A stretch of 64,000 bases of DNA from Collinsella sp. MSK.8.10. GTDB lineage: Bacteria; Actinomycetota; Coriobacteriia; Coriobacteriales; Coriobacteriaceae. How positions within the stretch are numbered: position 1 is the stretch's first letter; the number at the start of each line of letters is the position of its first letter. A program made the position numbers and the translations under genes. A model generated the notes under the pieces. The model searched no databases, was not told the DNA's origin, and saw nothing but the letters and a program-made list of their open reading frames with translations. This document shows, one piece after another, positions 41,131-50,462 of the stretch. Location of the stretch: positions 1 to 64,000 of the forward strand of contig NZ_JAHPYF010000001.1 in the NCBI RefSeq assembly GCF_019041915.1, read 5' to 3'.

Positions 41131-41847
41131 ATGCCGGGCTTGGGAACAATCATCAACGTTGTGCTTTTAGTTGCGGGCGGTCTTTTGGGATTAGCGGGCG
41201 GCCGCTTCATCACACCGCGCATCCAAGACACGCTCATGAAAGCATCGGGGCTGTGCGTCCTGTTTATCGGCCTTGGCGGCACCATGCAAAAGATGCTCCT
41301 TATCGATGGGAAGGCGCTAGCGACCACCGGCACCACCATGCTCATCGTCTCATTTGCGCTCGGTTCGCTCATCGGCGAGGCCGTCAACTTGGAAGCCGCC
41401 ATCGAGAACCTTGGCGAATGGCTCAAGCGCAAGACCGGCAGTGAGGGCGATAACGAGTTCACCAACGCTTTTGTCTCGACTTCACTCACCGTGTGTATCG
41501 GCGCCATGGCAATTGTGGGATCGATCCAGGACGGCCTGCTCGGCGACTGGTCAACGCTTGCCCTCAAGGGCGCACTGGACTGCATCATCGTCTGCACCAT
41601 GACGGCGTCGCTCGGACGCGGCTGCATCTTCTCGGCCCTGCCCGTAGCCGTGTTCCAGGGGACGATCACGTTGTTTGCCGGCGCGCTCTCCCCCATCATG
41701 ACCACAACAGCCCTCAACAGCCTTTCGCTCGTAGGCTCCATGCTCATCTTCTGCGTCGGCGTCAACCTCATCCGTCCTCAGACCTTCCGCACGGCCAATA
41801 TGCTTCCCTCCGTCGTCATCGCCGTCATCTACGCCCTCCTGTTCTAA
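41131..41847 (+). CDS. DUF554 family membrane protein
   Basis: 238 residues with about seven hydrophobic segments; starts PGLGTIINVVLLVAGGLLGL and holds MKASGLCVLFIGLGGTMQ, MAIVGSIQDGLLGDWSTLALKGALDC-type and GVNLIRP segments typical of DUF554 (YdfK/YqgA). These are proposed membrane transport proteins of unknown substrate. Chosen start is ATG 41131, with CAGGAGGG upstream. It lies between the surface operon and the TerB-ATPase-helicase operon and probably belongs to neither, as a promoter precedes each side. Confidence 0.88.
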   Translation: MPGLGTIINVVLLVAGGLLGLAGGRFITPRIQDTLMKASGLCVLFIGLGGTMQKMLLIDGKALATTGTTMLIVSFALGSLIGEAVNLEAAIENLGEWLKRKTGSEGDNEFTNAFVSTSLTVCIGAMAIVGSIQDGLLGDWSTLALKGALDCIIVCTMTASLGRGCIFSALPVAVFQGTITLFAGALSPIMTTTALNSLSLVGSMLIFCVGVNLIRPQTFRTANMLPSVVIAVIYALLF

Positions 41848-41893
41848 ATCTATCAACGCAGCGGTATCTCGAACATCTGTTTGATGCTGTGCT

Positions 41894-41899
41894 ATGATA
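41894..41899 (+). promoter_or_regulatory. Promoter of the TerB-ATPase-helicase operon
   Basis: Extended -10 TGC-TATGAT (TATGAT at 41894-41899) stands 36-41 nt before the GTG start of the first gene. A -35 is not obvious. Confidence 0.55.
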
Positions 41900-41934
41900 T
41901 GAGGTCACCGTAGCTGCGTTCGAGAGGAGGAGCG

Positions 41935-43695
41935 GTGGCCGACCAGGACATCAAGATGCTCATCGAGCGCATTATGGCCGAGGCCCGAACCCATCAGTCT
42001 GCCCGCTTCTCACATGAAGTCTACGCAGACGAGCCGATTCTCAAAACCGGCCGACAGATGCAGAATTTCCTCCCCGACCAATACCGTAAAATGCGCGAGA
42101 TATCGCGCTGGCAGGATGACCCCAAAGGCGGCGCAGGTCGCTGGCTTTCGGAAGCCGAGCTTTTCTACCGCCAGGGCCTGCTGATGGCCGACTTTGAGGA
42201 CGACTGTCCCTACAACGGCACCTTTAAGTCGTACTTTCCCACCTACAACGCCATGAGCGACCGGCAGTTGCGCGGCTACTTTACCTGGCGTGCCCAAGTG
42301 CGCCGCGGAACCGTCGAGGAAACGTCTACGTCCTTTGCCTTTCTGTATCTCTATGAGCTGATCTGCGGCATTGGCGTAGATGACCCGCTCGACGGTTTTA
42401 ACAAGATCAAGGCCTTTTGGGATGTCTATCGCGCCTTCGAGCCCGGCATTGATCGGTTTGCACGCGTGTGGTTGCAGGATTACGCCGTATTCCATGGGCT
42501 CGACCCCAAGCTGCTTCGTGACTCTAAAACCGTCATGTTCGATAACGCCCTTATCGAGCTGCGGCGCGCGGCACGAGACCTTGTACCGGCACCGGCACCG
42601 TCCGACCAGACCCCCAAACGTCGCAAAACCTCCGAGCCCACGCTCCCCCTTCCGCCCGATGAGGCGCGCGAGGAGCGACTCATGGCCGCCATCAACGCCC
42701 TCTCCACGTACAACCTAAGTAACTCGCGGCTCGACCGCAGCCACCACCGCGATCTGCGCCACGCGGCATGCGCCGTGTATGTCCGCATGGCGCGCTACTA
42801 TGACTCGCACCGAAAGACCGGCATCGTGGCGAGTTTATTTGGGGAGGAGACGGCCATGCCCTACACCATGTTTGCCTCGGCCGTATTCTTTGCGCCCGAG
42901 CGCCACGAGGACTGCGAATATCGCCTGGATCCTATCCATATCTACCGTTGCCAAAACGGCTTTTGGGAATGCATGCGCATCCACGGTAGTAGGCAAAAGA
43001 GCAGCAAGCTCGGTGAAATGATGCGCGCCTGCGACCAACGCCTGCGCCTGGCGCTGGACCCCGCCCATCCCCTTAAGGAAGAAAAGGTCCCCAAATATCT
43101 GGCCAAAATTATCGATGACGAGATTGTGGCATGGCTTTCGTGGGACGCCGCACACCAGCCCGTCAAGATCGATATCGATCTGAGTCAGCTGGGGCACATT
43201 CGGAGCGCCGCTGCGCAAACGCGCGAAGCGCTTTTGATCGACGAAGAGCGCGAGGACGATGTGCCCACAGAGGTCGATACGGCGGAATCCGAGCAACCGG
43301 AAGCCAAGCCTGCGACCGACGCGATGGCCGAGCCGATCGCGGCGCCTACGGAGCGCAACAAAGCCGACGAGCCAACCATTTCCACCGAACAGTTTGGCGT
43401 CGTGGCACCGCTCCTCGCACCGACGCCAGCGGTCGTATCGACTGCACCCGCTGGCACCGTAACCGAACTCGCGCCTGCCGCAACCGCGTATCTGCGCGCA
43501 CTGCTCGAGCAAAACGCAGCGCAAGCGACATCGGCAGTGGCGCACTCGGACCAGAGCGAGGACATGCTCGTCGATAGCATCAATGAGGCGCTCTTTGACC
43601 TGGTGGGTGACACCGTAATTGAATTTGGCGCGGCAGGACCGCACATTATCGAGGACTACGAAGCAGACGTGAGAGGATACCTAGACTATGAGTGA
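41935..43695 (+). CDS. TerB N- and C-terminal domain protein
   Basis: 586 residues beginning at GTG after GAGGAGGAG. The N-terminal half (about 25-200) matches the TerB-N domain, rich in aromatic residues (RQMQNFLPDQYRKM, FYRQGLLMADFEDDCPYNG, YFTWRAQVRRG). A TerB-C-like domain lies in the C-terminal half. A long acidic Pro/Ala/Thr/Glu linker (about 420-500) separates the last helical segment. TerB-N/C proteins usually occur next to ATPases and helicases in predicted stress or phage-defence loci; no biochemical role is established. Overlaps the next gene by 8 nt. First gene of the three-gene operon. Confidence 0.85.
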   Translation: MADQDIKMLIERIMAEARTHQSARFSHEVYADEPILKTGRQMQNFLPDQYRKMREISRWQDDPKGGAGRWLSEAELFYRQGLLMADFEDDCPYNGTFKSYFPTYNAMSDRQLRGYFTWRAQVRRGTVEETSTSFAFLYLYELICGIGVDDPLDGFNKIKAFWDVYRAFEPGIDRFARVWLQDYAVFHGLDPKLLRDSKTVMFDNALIELRRAARDLVPAPAPSDQTPKRRKTSEPTLPLPPDEAREERLMAAINALSTYNLSNSRLDRSHHRDLRHAACAVYVRMARYYDSHRKTGIVASLFGEETAMPYTMFASAVFFAPERHEDCEYRLDPIHIYRCQNGFWECMRIHGSRQKSSKLGEMMRACDQRLRLALDPAHPLKEEKVPKYLAKIIDDEIVAWLSWDAAHQPVKIDIDLSQLGHIRSAAAQTREALLIDEEREDDVPTEVDTAESEQPEAKPATDAMAEPIAAPTERNKADEPTISTEQFGVVAPLLAPTPAVVSTAPAGTVTELAPAATAYLRALLEQNAAQATSAVAHSDQSEDMLVDSINEALFDLVGDTVIEFGAAGPHIIEDYEADVRGYLDYE

Positions 43696-44992
43696 TACCG
43701 CATCCGCAGCACCCCGCGTGCCCAAGCGCGTCGCCGCCGTCATTCTCAACTCGCTCAAGGGCGGCGTGGTCCCGCGCATCGGCCTTCCCTACATCACCGT
43801 AGGGCGCGAGGTCGAGATCCGCGCCCTGCTCACCGACCTGAGTCTCATCGCCGACGGCGGCGCGAGCTTCCGCTTTCTGGTTGGTCGCTACGGAGCCGGC
43901 AAGAGCTTTTTGCTCCAGACCATCCGCACGCACGCCATGGGCGAGGGATTCGTCGTGGCCGATGCCGACCTATCCCCCGAGCGCCGCCTGCAGGGCGGCC
44001 AGGGACAGGGCCTTGCCACCTACCGTGAGCTCATCCGCAACATATCGACTAAAACGCGCCCCGAGGGCGGTGCGCTCAACCTTATTCTTGATCGCTGGGT
44101 CGCCTCGTACGCCGACGTCGACGAGTCGGTCGTCAATGCCCAACTGGCCCCGCTCGAGGAAATGGTCCACGGCTTCGACTTCACCCGCATGCTCCGCCGC
44201 TATCGCACGGCCGTATCCGAGGGCGACGAAGAAGCCATGAGCCGCGTGACCAAATGGATCCGCGGCGAATACCGTACCAAGAGCGAGGCTCGCGCCGAGC
44301 TGGGCTCCTCGACCATCATCAGCGATGACGACTGGTACGACTACGTTAAGCTCATCGCGCGTTTTTTGGTCTGCAGCGGCTACAAGGGTATGTTGGTGCT
44401 CATCGACGAGCTCGTGAATCTGTATAAGATTCCCAACGCGATCACGCGCCAGTACAACTACGAGAAGATCCTGACCATGTACAACGACACACTCCAGGGC
44501 AAGGCGCAGTACCTGGGCATGATCATGGGCGGCACGCCAACCTCCATCGAAGACCGCCGCCGCGGCGTGTTCTCCTACGAGGCCCTGCGCAGCCGACTCG
44601 CTCAAGGCCGCTTTGCACGCGAGGACCTTAAGGACATGCTCGCGCCCATCATCCGTCTGCAGCCACTCACCTACGAGGAGCTGCTGGTGCTGATCGAAAA
44701 ACTCATGCAAATTCACGCCGGCTACTTTGGCTGGACGCCCACGCTTACCGAGAACGACTTGGTGGACTTCCTCAAGATCGAGTTCGGTCGTGTGGGAGCC
44801 GACACACATCTGACGCCGCGTGAAGTCATTCGCGACTTTATCGAGCTGCTCGACATCCTATGCCAGAACCCCGACGCCAACGTAGCCGAGCTGCTGCAAA
44901 GCGTCGGCGGCGACGCGCTGGTGCCGGCAGCAGCAACAGGCGACACCGGCACCGCAGGCGGCGACCGTAACTTCGCCGAATTCACCATCTAA
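43688..44992 (+). CDS. BrxD-like P-loop ATPase (DUF2791 type)
   Basis: 434 residues. Walker A GRYGAGKS (66-73) and Walker B MLVLIDELVN (about 235-244) are intact, with a Sensor-type GGTPTS and the arginine-bearing EDRRRGVFSYEALRSRL. The N terminus (ILNSLKGGVVPRIGLPYITVGR) resembles BrxD of type 2 BREX, which has the same spacing from a PRxGL block to the P-loop. In BREX BrxD is an AAA-like ATPase required for defence. Here it stands between a TerB protein and a helicase with no PglX, PglY, PglZ or PglW in the window. Overlaps the TerB gene by 8 nt (coupled translation). Confidence 0.85.
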   Translation: MSDTASAAPRVPKRVAAVILNSLKGGVVPRIGLPYITVGREVEIRALLTDLSLIADGGASFRFLVGRYGAGKSFLLQTIRTHAMGEGFVVADADLSPERRLQGGQGQGLATYRELIRNISTKTRPEGGALNLILDRWVASYADVDESVVNAQLAPLEEMVHGFDFTRMLRRYRTAVSEGDEEAMSRVTKWIRGEYRTKSEARAELGSSTIISDDDWYDYVKLIARFLVCSGYKGMLVLIDELVNLYKIPNAITRQYNYEKILTMYNDTLQGKAQYLGMIMGGTPTSIEDRRRGVFSYEALRSRLAQGRFAREDLKDMLAPIIRLQPLTYEELLVLIEKLMQIHAGYFGWTPTLTENDLVDFLKIEFGRVGADTHLTPREVIRDFIELLDILCQNPDANVAELLQSVGGDALVPAAATGDTGTAGGDRNFAEFTI

Positions 44993-45030
44993 CCTGCAAA
45001 AAAGGGACAGGTTTATTTTGGCAGGTTTTA
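44991..45030 (+). terminator. Hairpin between the ATPase and helicase genes
   Basis: AACCTGC (44991-44997) pairs with GCAGGTT (45021-45027), supported by an inner A-run/T-run, and is followed by TTATC. It is a probable weak terminator or processing site that lowers helicase expression relative to the first two genes. Confidence 0.45.
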
Positions 45031-45108
45031 TCTGGGCGAACGTTGAGACTGTAATGCAGCAAGCCGTTGCCAGCCGCGTTGAGAGATTCGTTTTTGAGAG
45101 GAGGCCCC

Positions 45109-47553
45109 GTGAACGCCTTTGACCGCTACGCCCCGTTTATCCAAGACTTCATCTACTCCCACGATTGGGAGAGCCTGCGCTCTATCCAGGTTGCGGCGGC
45201 AGACGCCATCTTTAACACACAAGACAATGTGCTCCTAACGGCATCCACAGCTTCCGGCAAAACCGAAGCGGCCTTCTTTCCCATCCTGACCGAGTTTTGG
45301 GAGAACCCGCCCGCAAGCGTTGGTGCCCTCTACATTGGCCCCCTCAAGGCACTCATCAATGATCAGTTCGTCCGTCTCAATGACCTGTGCGAAGAGGCCG
45401 ATATCCCTGTCTGGCACTGGCATGGCGATGTCTCGCAGTCGCACAAGGCTAAGCTCATCAAAAAACCGAACGGCATCTTGCAGATTACGCCCGAGTCACT
45501 CGAGGCGCTCTTAATCCATAAGCACATGGCGATCCCGCGCATGTTTTGCGACCTGCGCTATGTGGTCATCGATGAGGTCCACTCGCTCATGCGCGGCGAC
45601 CGTGGCGGGCAGACGCTCTGCCTTATCGAGCGACTCTCGCGCATGGCCGGCGTGCAACCTCGACGCATTGGCCTTTCGGCCACCATCGGCGACCCCGAGC
45701 GCACGGGTGCCTTTCTCTCACAGGGAACGGGGCGCGACTGCGTTATCCCACGCTTTGAAGAGCCGCGCCGCGTGTGGCGCATCTCCATGGAGCACTTCTA
45801 CAACTCGGGCCCCCAGGCACAGCAACGGGGATTCATGGGCACAGGTCCTCAAGAGGCCGAAGTGCTTGCGTGCGAGCGCATCGAGGCGGCGGCATCCGCG
45901 GCACTGCCCGCCGGCGCCCAAGACATGCGTCACAGCGGACAGCTCACACAAGAGGAGCGCCGTCAACGTCGTGAGCGGGCACGGGGCAAGGCCACTCCCA
46001 AGGACCGCCAAACTTCCTCGGCCCCCGAGGGCGAAGTCGACATCCCGCGAGCGACCGAGCAGGCGCTTCTCAGCCCCACCGACACAGCACCAGACAACGC
46101 CGACCCCGGCATGGGCTATATCTTCGAACACACCCGCGGCCGCAAGTGCCTGGTCTTTGCCAACTCGCGCGAAGAGGCAGAGGCCGTATGCTCCATGCTG
46201 CGTTGCTACTGTGAGAGCCGGCACGAGCCCGACCGCTTTCTCATCCACCACGGCAATCTTTCGGCATCGCTGCGCGAGACGGCAGAAGAGCTCATGCGCG
46301 ACGAGGAACAGGCACAAACGACCGTCACCACCTCTACGCTGGAGCTCGGTATCGATATCGGCCGTCTGGAGCGTGCGTTTCAGATCGACGCGCCGTTTAC
46401 CGTCAGCTCTTTGTTGCAGCGAATGGGCCGCACGGGACGCCGCGATCTTCCGCCCGAGATGTGGTTTGTCATGCGCGAGGAAGAGCCCGAGCCGCGCACG
46501 ATGATGCCCGAGACCATTCCGTGGAAGCTCCTGCAGGGCATCGCGCTCGTACAACTCTATCGCGAGGAAAAGTGGGTCGAGCCGCCCGAGCTCGATCGAC
46601 TCCCTTACAGTCTGCTCTACCACCAGACTATGTCGACACTTGCCAGCACCGGCGAGCTCACGCCGGCAGAGCTTGCCCAGCGCGTGCTCACACTCAGCTA
46701 TTTCCATCGCATCTCGGCCGATGACTATCGCGTATTGCTGCGTCACCTCATTAAGATCGACCATATCCAGGTCACCGAGGGCGGCGGACTCATCGTGGGT
46801 CTCGCGGGCGAGCGCATCATTAACAACTTTAAGTTCTACGCCGTATTCCAGGAAAACGAGGAGTTCACCGTTCGTAGCGAGTCGGCCGAATTGGGCACGA
46901 TCGTCAACCCGCCACCGCCCGGTGAGCGCATCGCCATCGCCGGACACTGCTGGATTGTCGAGGAAGTGGACTGGAAGCGCCACACCGTCTTTGCCACGCA
47001 GGTCAAGGGTCGTGTGCCGGCCTACTTTGGCGACTGCCCCGGCGACATCAATACACACGTACTCGAGCGCATGCGCAAGGCGCTCAACGAGCACGCGGCA
47101 TATCCGTATCTCATGGGCAACGCACGGGCACGCCTTGCACAGGCTCGTCATACCGCCGAGATTTCGGGCGCGGGAACCAAACCGCTCATTAACCTGGGTG
47201 GCGACACCTGGGTGCTCTTCCCCTGGTTGGGCAGCTATGCCTTTCTGGCGCTCGAACGTATGCTCAAGATTAAATGCGCCGCGGAGCTTGGCCTTCGCGG
47301 GCTCGATCCGTCGCGCCCGTACTTTATGCAGTTTAAGATGAAGGCCGACGAGGAGACGTTCTTTGAGGTGCTCGCCGCCGAGGCCGAGAAGGACTTCGGC
47401 CCCATCGACCTCGTCTATCCTGGCGAGGTGCCTTACTTTGATCGGTACGACGAGTTTGTTCCCGAAGAGCTCGTGCGCAAGGGTTTCGCCGAAGGCGTGC
47501 TCGACATCGATGGCATGAAGCAGCGTGTCCGCAGCTGGCGCGACCACGCCTAA
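45109..47553 (+). CDS. DEVH-box superfamily 2 helicase, Lhr/BrxHI-like
   Basis: 814 residues from GTG 45109, which follows GAGGAGG; the frame opens earlier at 45067. Motif I TASTASGKT (about 44-52), GPLKALINDQ, TPESLEALL, motif II VIDEVHSL (DEVH about 155-158), LSATIGDP (III), ELGIDIGRLERAFQ, and RMGRTGRRDLPP (VI). Between the two helicase lobes is a ~100-residue charged insertion (about 225-320) rich in Arg, Gln and Pro. The C-terminal ~300 residues have a winged-helix-like and DUF1998-lacking Lhr-type layout. Related BrxHI helicases belong to type 2 BREX. It is the last gene of the operon and most likely acts on DNA with the ATPase. Confidence 0.87.
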   Translation: MNAFDRYAPFIQDFIYSHDWESLRSIQVAAADAIFNTQDNVLLTASTASGKTEAAFFPILTEFWENPPASVGALYIGPLKALINDQFVRLNDLCEEADIPVWHWHGDVSQSHKAKLIKKPNGILQITPESLEALLIHKHMAIPRMFCDLRYVVIDEVHSLMRGDRGGQTLCLIERLSRMAGVQPRRIGLSATIGDPERTGAFLSQGTGRDCVIPRFEEPRRVWRISMEHFYNSGPQAQQRGFMGTGPQEAEVLACERIEAAASAALPAGAQDMRHSGQLTQEERRQRRERARGKATPKDRQTSSAPEGEVDIPRATEQALLSPTDTAPDNADPGMGYIFEHTRGRKCLVFANSREEAEAVCSMLRCYCESRHEPDRFLIHHGNLSASLRETAEELMRDEEQAQTTVTTSTLELGIDIGRLERAFQIDAPFTVSSLLQRMGRTGRRDLPPEMWFVMREEEPEPRTMMPETIPWKLLQGIALVQLYREEKWVEPPELDRLPYSLLYHQTMSTLASTGELTPAELAQRVLTLSYFHRISADDYRVLLRHLIKIDHIQVTEGGGLIVGLAGERIINNFKFYAVFQENEEFTVRSESAELGTIVNPPPPGERIAIAGHCWIVEEVDWKRHTVFATQVKGRVPAYFGDCPGDINTHVLERMRKALNEHAAYPYLMGNARARLAQARHTAEISGAGTKPLINLGGDTWVLFPWLGSYAFLALERMLKIKCAAELGLRGLDPSRPYFMQFKMKADEETFFEVLAAEAEKDFGPIDLVYPGEVPYFDRYDEFVPEELVRKGFAEGVLDIDGMKQRVRSWRDHA

Positions 47554-47579
47554 GACCAGTCTTTTTGGGACGGGGAGAC

Positions 47580-48458
47580 TTACTTGTCGTGAAGGACGGT
47601 GCCGAGGAAGTCGGCGTCGAAGGGCACGGCTTCGGCAAAGGCGTAGTCGCCGTCGCTGGCGATGAGCAGATAATTCTCCTCGCCGCCGAACTCTGCATCG
47701 CCACATGGGACCACCCAGGCGTGGGCGAACACCTCGAGCGCCGTGGCGGCGCAATCGCGCAGGAACGTTACGTCGCTCCCCTCGTTTGCGCTCACGATAT
47801 TGGCAACGTAGATACCCCCGGGGTTCAGGCTGCCTCGCACCAAACGCAACGCCTCAACCGTCGCCAGCTCGCGTACGGGCTCGACACCGCCAAAGCAATC
47901 GCTCACGACCACGTCGTAGCGACGATGGCCCACGCTCGTCACACCCAAATACGAGCGAGCCTCAGCGGTAATCACCCGCAAGCGGTCGCCCACCGCACGC
48001 TCCAGCTCGTCCAGGTAGAACCAGCGGCGCGCTAGGCGCGTAATCTCTCCGTCATACTCGATAACGTCCATGCACAAGTCCTCGTGCGACATCAGCGCGA
48101 ACTTGGGATAGGCAAACCCGCCGCCGCCCAGCATAAGCATGCGGTCGATACCGTGACCGTAAGCGTCGCGCATCGCATCCTCGGCCTCAAACACGTCGTC
48201 AAACGAACGATAGTACGTAAAGACGGGCTCCGCCCAACGCTCGCCAACGTAGCTTGCACTTTGGTAGACGCCGCCTTGTACCAATACGCGGACTTCGTCG
48301 CCGCCCTCGTCGTGCACGCGCTTCACACGCGCCAACCCATTGCGGGTTCGCGCAACCTGCAGACAGGCAGCACGAACAGCGACGGCGGCCGCACCAAGCG
48401 CCGCGGCCCCCAGAGCAACGCCGGCAACGACGCCGGCAGAAACACTCGGCTTGTTCAT
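47580..48458 (-). CDS. Membrane-anchored spermidine synthase-like protein
   Basis: 292 residues. A hydrophobic Ala/Gly/Val-rich segment at the N terminus (about 8-30) likely anchors it. The remainder has the SAM-fold of spermidine synthase: MLMLGGGGFAYPKF (about 107-120), MDVIEYDGEITRLAR, and YDVVVSDCFGG, where the usual catalytic Asp-Ser-Ser/Asp pattern is replaced by SDCFGG. It therefore may not be a true polyamine synthase. It follows elp3 directly (start one base after its stop, ribosome site inside elp3), so the two form an operon. The meaning of the pairing is unclear. Confidence 0.8.
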   Translation of the reverse strand: MNKPSVSAGVVAGVALGAAALGAAAVAVRAACLQVARTRNGLARVKRVHDEGGDEVRVLVQGGVYQSASYVGERWAEPVFTYYRSFDDVFEAEDAMRDAYGHGIDRMLMLGGGGFAYPKFALMSHEDLCMDVIEYDGEITRLARRWFYLDELERAVGDRLRVITAEARSYLGVTSVGHRRYDVVVSDCFGGVEPVRELATVEALRLVRGSLNPGGIYVANIVSANEGSDVTFLRDCAATALEVFAHAWVVPCGDAEFGGEENYLLIASDGDYAFAEAVPFDADFLGTVLHDK

Positions 48459-50363
48459 CTAGAGCTCCTTTTGCAGATAAAGGCCATAGTCATAAAATCC
48501 AAGATGGCGATAGTACTCGCGCGTACCAATCGCGCTGATCACGTTGATGCGCGCATAGCCCGCGTCCCGAGCAATATGGCACGCACGCTCCACCAGCGAC
48601 CGTCCCAATCCATGGTGCTGGGCTGCCTGGCCTTGATCCCCCACGCGCGCCGCCATGCCATACACGTGTACCTCGCGAATCATCGCCTCGTCCGGCATCG
48701 TCGGCAACTCGTCCGCATGTGCGGCAACAAAAGCGCGAACGGGCAGCGACAGACGCAAAAAGCCGGCGATCTTGCCTTCGGGCGTCACCCACTGCAAAAA
48801 GCGTTCACGCGTCACCGGCGTCTCGTAAGCGACCTCATCAAGAGACAGTTCATCCAAGTCGGCACCCGTCGTGCTGATCTCGCGATAGCGAATCTCGCGC
48901 ACCGTCGCACCGTCACCCCGAGCAGCCAGGCGGTTCTCAACGAGCTGACGCAGGTTGGGCTTCTTGTTGCCCACCATGATGTCGTCGGAGCTAAAGTCGC
49001 GGATCATGCGGCTGATGCGGCAGAACGCCGGCGTCGCCACGATGTCATCGGCCAACACATCGAGCAGCTCTTCCTCGGTATAGGGGCGCCACTCGCCGCG
49101 CTCATAGCAGCCCACCAGACGCGAGCCCTCGATGAGCGCACACGGGTAGACCTTGACCTCGTCGGGCATAAAGGCCCCTTCGGTCACAAAGCGTTCGTAA
49201 TCGCGCTTGTCCCCCTCGGGCGTGGCTCCCAGCAAGTTGAGCATAAAATGCGCGTGGACCTTAAAGCCAAACAGGCGCGCAAGCGAAAACGCTCGCTCAA
49301 TCTGAGCCACCGAAATGCGACGCTCGTTGATGTCGAGCAGGTGCTGGTCAAGACTCTGAATGCCCATCTGAATCTTGGTGCAACCCAGGCGGCGGATGAG
49401 CGTGAGGGCCTGCGGTGTTACAGCATCGGGGCGCGTCTCGATAACGAGCCCCACCACGCGATGCTTCGCCGTCTCGTTGATGCGCTGCTGACGCTCAAGT
49501 TCCTCCATCGTTGCCGTTTGCCGCTTGGCAACCTCGCCCCACGGCGTACCGGGGCCGTACAGACGACGCACCGCGCGGTTGTAGCCGCCCACAGCAACAT
49601 CCACGCGCTCCTGCTCTCCTGCAACACCGCTCGCGAGCTCGGCCTCGTCTGTCGCAATGCCGACAGCCCGATAGCGCTCGCGGCGCTCCGCTACCACCGG
49701 CGGCAGGGCATCGGCGGGAGCGTCATCGAGCAGGCGCCCCGCCTCGGCACGACTGATGCCCGGACGCGCCAACATGGGGTTTGCCGCCACGCCGGCGACG
49801 GCATCGTCATTGAGCGCACGGAAGAGCTCCGACATAAACCACGTCTGATACCCTTCCGGATAGTCACTCCAGGTACCACCGAGCACAATGAGCTCGATCT
49901 TATCGGTCGCATGCCCCATCTGCGAAAGCGCGGTCAGACGAGCGCTCACCTGCAGATATGGATCGAAGCAATTTTGCTCCGCACGGGCGCACGCGGGCTC
50001 GGCATGCAGATAGCTTTTGGGCATACGCAGGTCGTTGGGGCAAAACAGGCAATCGCCCGAGCACGGCCACGGCTTGGTGATGACGGTAATGGTCGCCACG
50101 CCCGAAGCCGTTCGGCGCGGCTTCATACGCAGCACCTGCAGCAGTTGACGCTCTAGCTCGGCATCGGCATTCCACCCAGCCCAACGAGCCGGCTCCTCAC
50201 GCTTTACCCGCTGGTAAAACGGCAGCAGACGACGCTTGGCCAGGTCGCGCTTATCGGCACCCTCACGGCGCGCCTCGGCATGTATCAGTTTGACGAGCTC
50301 CTTGTCGTCCACGGTCTCGCCGCGACGCAGAGCCTCGAGTATGTTCAAGATAATCTGTTCCAT
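48459..50363 (-). CDS. elp3: Elp3-family tRNA U34 modification enzyme (radical SAM/acetyltransferase)
   Basis: 634 residues, the length of archaeal and bacterial Elp3. Helical N-terminal domain, then radical SAM with CSGDCLFC (Cys 101, 105, 108), and the long KIQMGIQSLDQHLLDIN, AHFMLNLLGATPEGD and VKVYPCALIEGSRL blocks. A C-terminal GNAT acetyltransferase domain (about 490-634) has GLGRSLVERACHIARDAGYARINVISAIGTREYYRHLGF in part. Elp3 adds a carboxymethyl group to wobble uridine using acetyl-CoA. Bacterial tRNA is usually modified by MnmE/MnmG, so Elp3 is uncommon in bacteria. The ATG lacks a well-spaced ribosome site. Confidence 0.94.
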   Translation of the reverse strand: MEQIILNILEALRRGETVDDKELVKLIHAEARREGADKRDLAKRRLLPFYQRVKREEPARWAGWNADAELERQLLQVLRMKPRRTASGVATITVITKPWPCSGDCLFCPNDLRMPKSYLHAEPACARAEQNCFDPYLQVSARLTALSQMGHATDKIELIVLGGTWSDYPEGYQTWFMSELFRALNDDAVAGVAANPMLARPGISRAEAGRLLDDAPADALPPVVAERRERYRAVGIATDEAELASGVAGEQERVDVAVGGYNRAVRRLYGPGTPWGEVAKRQTATMEELERQQRINETAKHRVVGLVIETRPDAVTPQALTLIRRLGCTKIQMGIQSLDQHLLDINERRISVAQIERAFSLARLFGFKVHAHFMLNLLGATPEGDKRDYERFVTEGAFMPDEVKVYPCALIEGSRLVGCYERGEWRPYTEEELLDVLADDIVATPAFCRISRMIRDFSSDDIMVGNKKPNLRQLVENRLAARGDGATVREIRYREISTTGADLDELSLDEVAYETPVTRERFLQWVTPEGKIAGFLRLSLPVRAFVAAHADELPTMPDEAMIREVHVYGMAARVGDQGQAAQHHGLGRSLVERACHIARDAGYARINVISAIGTREYYRHLGFYDYGLYLQKEL

Positions 50364-50383
50364 GCCCCCATTGTAAAGGCAAA

Positions 50384-50413
50384 GGCGCCGGAGCCGATCT
50401 CGGCTTCGGCGCC
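50384..50413 (-). terminator. Terminator after the DUF4097 gene
   Basis: GGCGCCGGAGCCGA and TCGGCTTCGGCGCC form a 14-bp stem with one wobble pair; on the minus strand TTTGCCTTT follows. It stops the XRE-DUF4097 transcript before elp3. Confidence 0.75.
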
Positions 50414-50462
50414 TTCATCAAACAGCGCGTCTATATCTTCGCCTAGGCTTTCGTCTGCCTCA

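Noticed and set aside
41935..47553. Complete type 2 BREX system
   Set aside because: Only BrxD-like and BrxHI-like genes are present; PglW, PglX, PglY and PglZ are absent from the window.
45718..47754. 678-codon minus-strand frame over the helicase gene
   Set aside because: Antisense shadow; all helicase motifs lie in the plus-strand frame.
48084..50156. 690-codon plus-strand frame over elp3
   Set aside because: Antisense shadow; elp3 with its Cys triad is the real gene.
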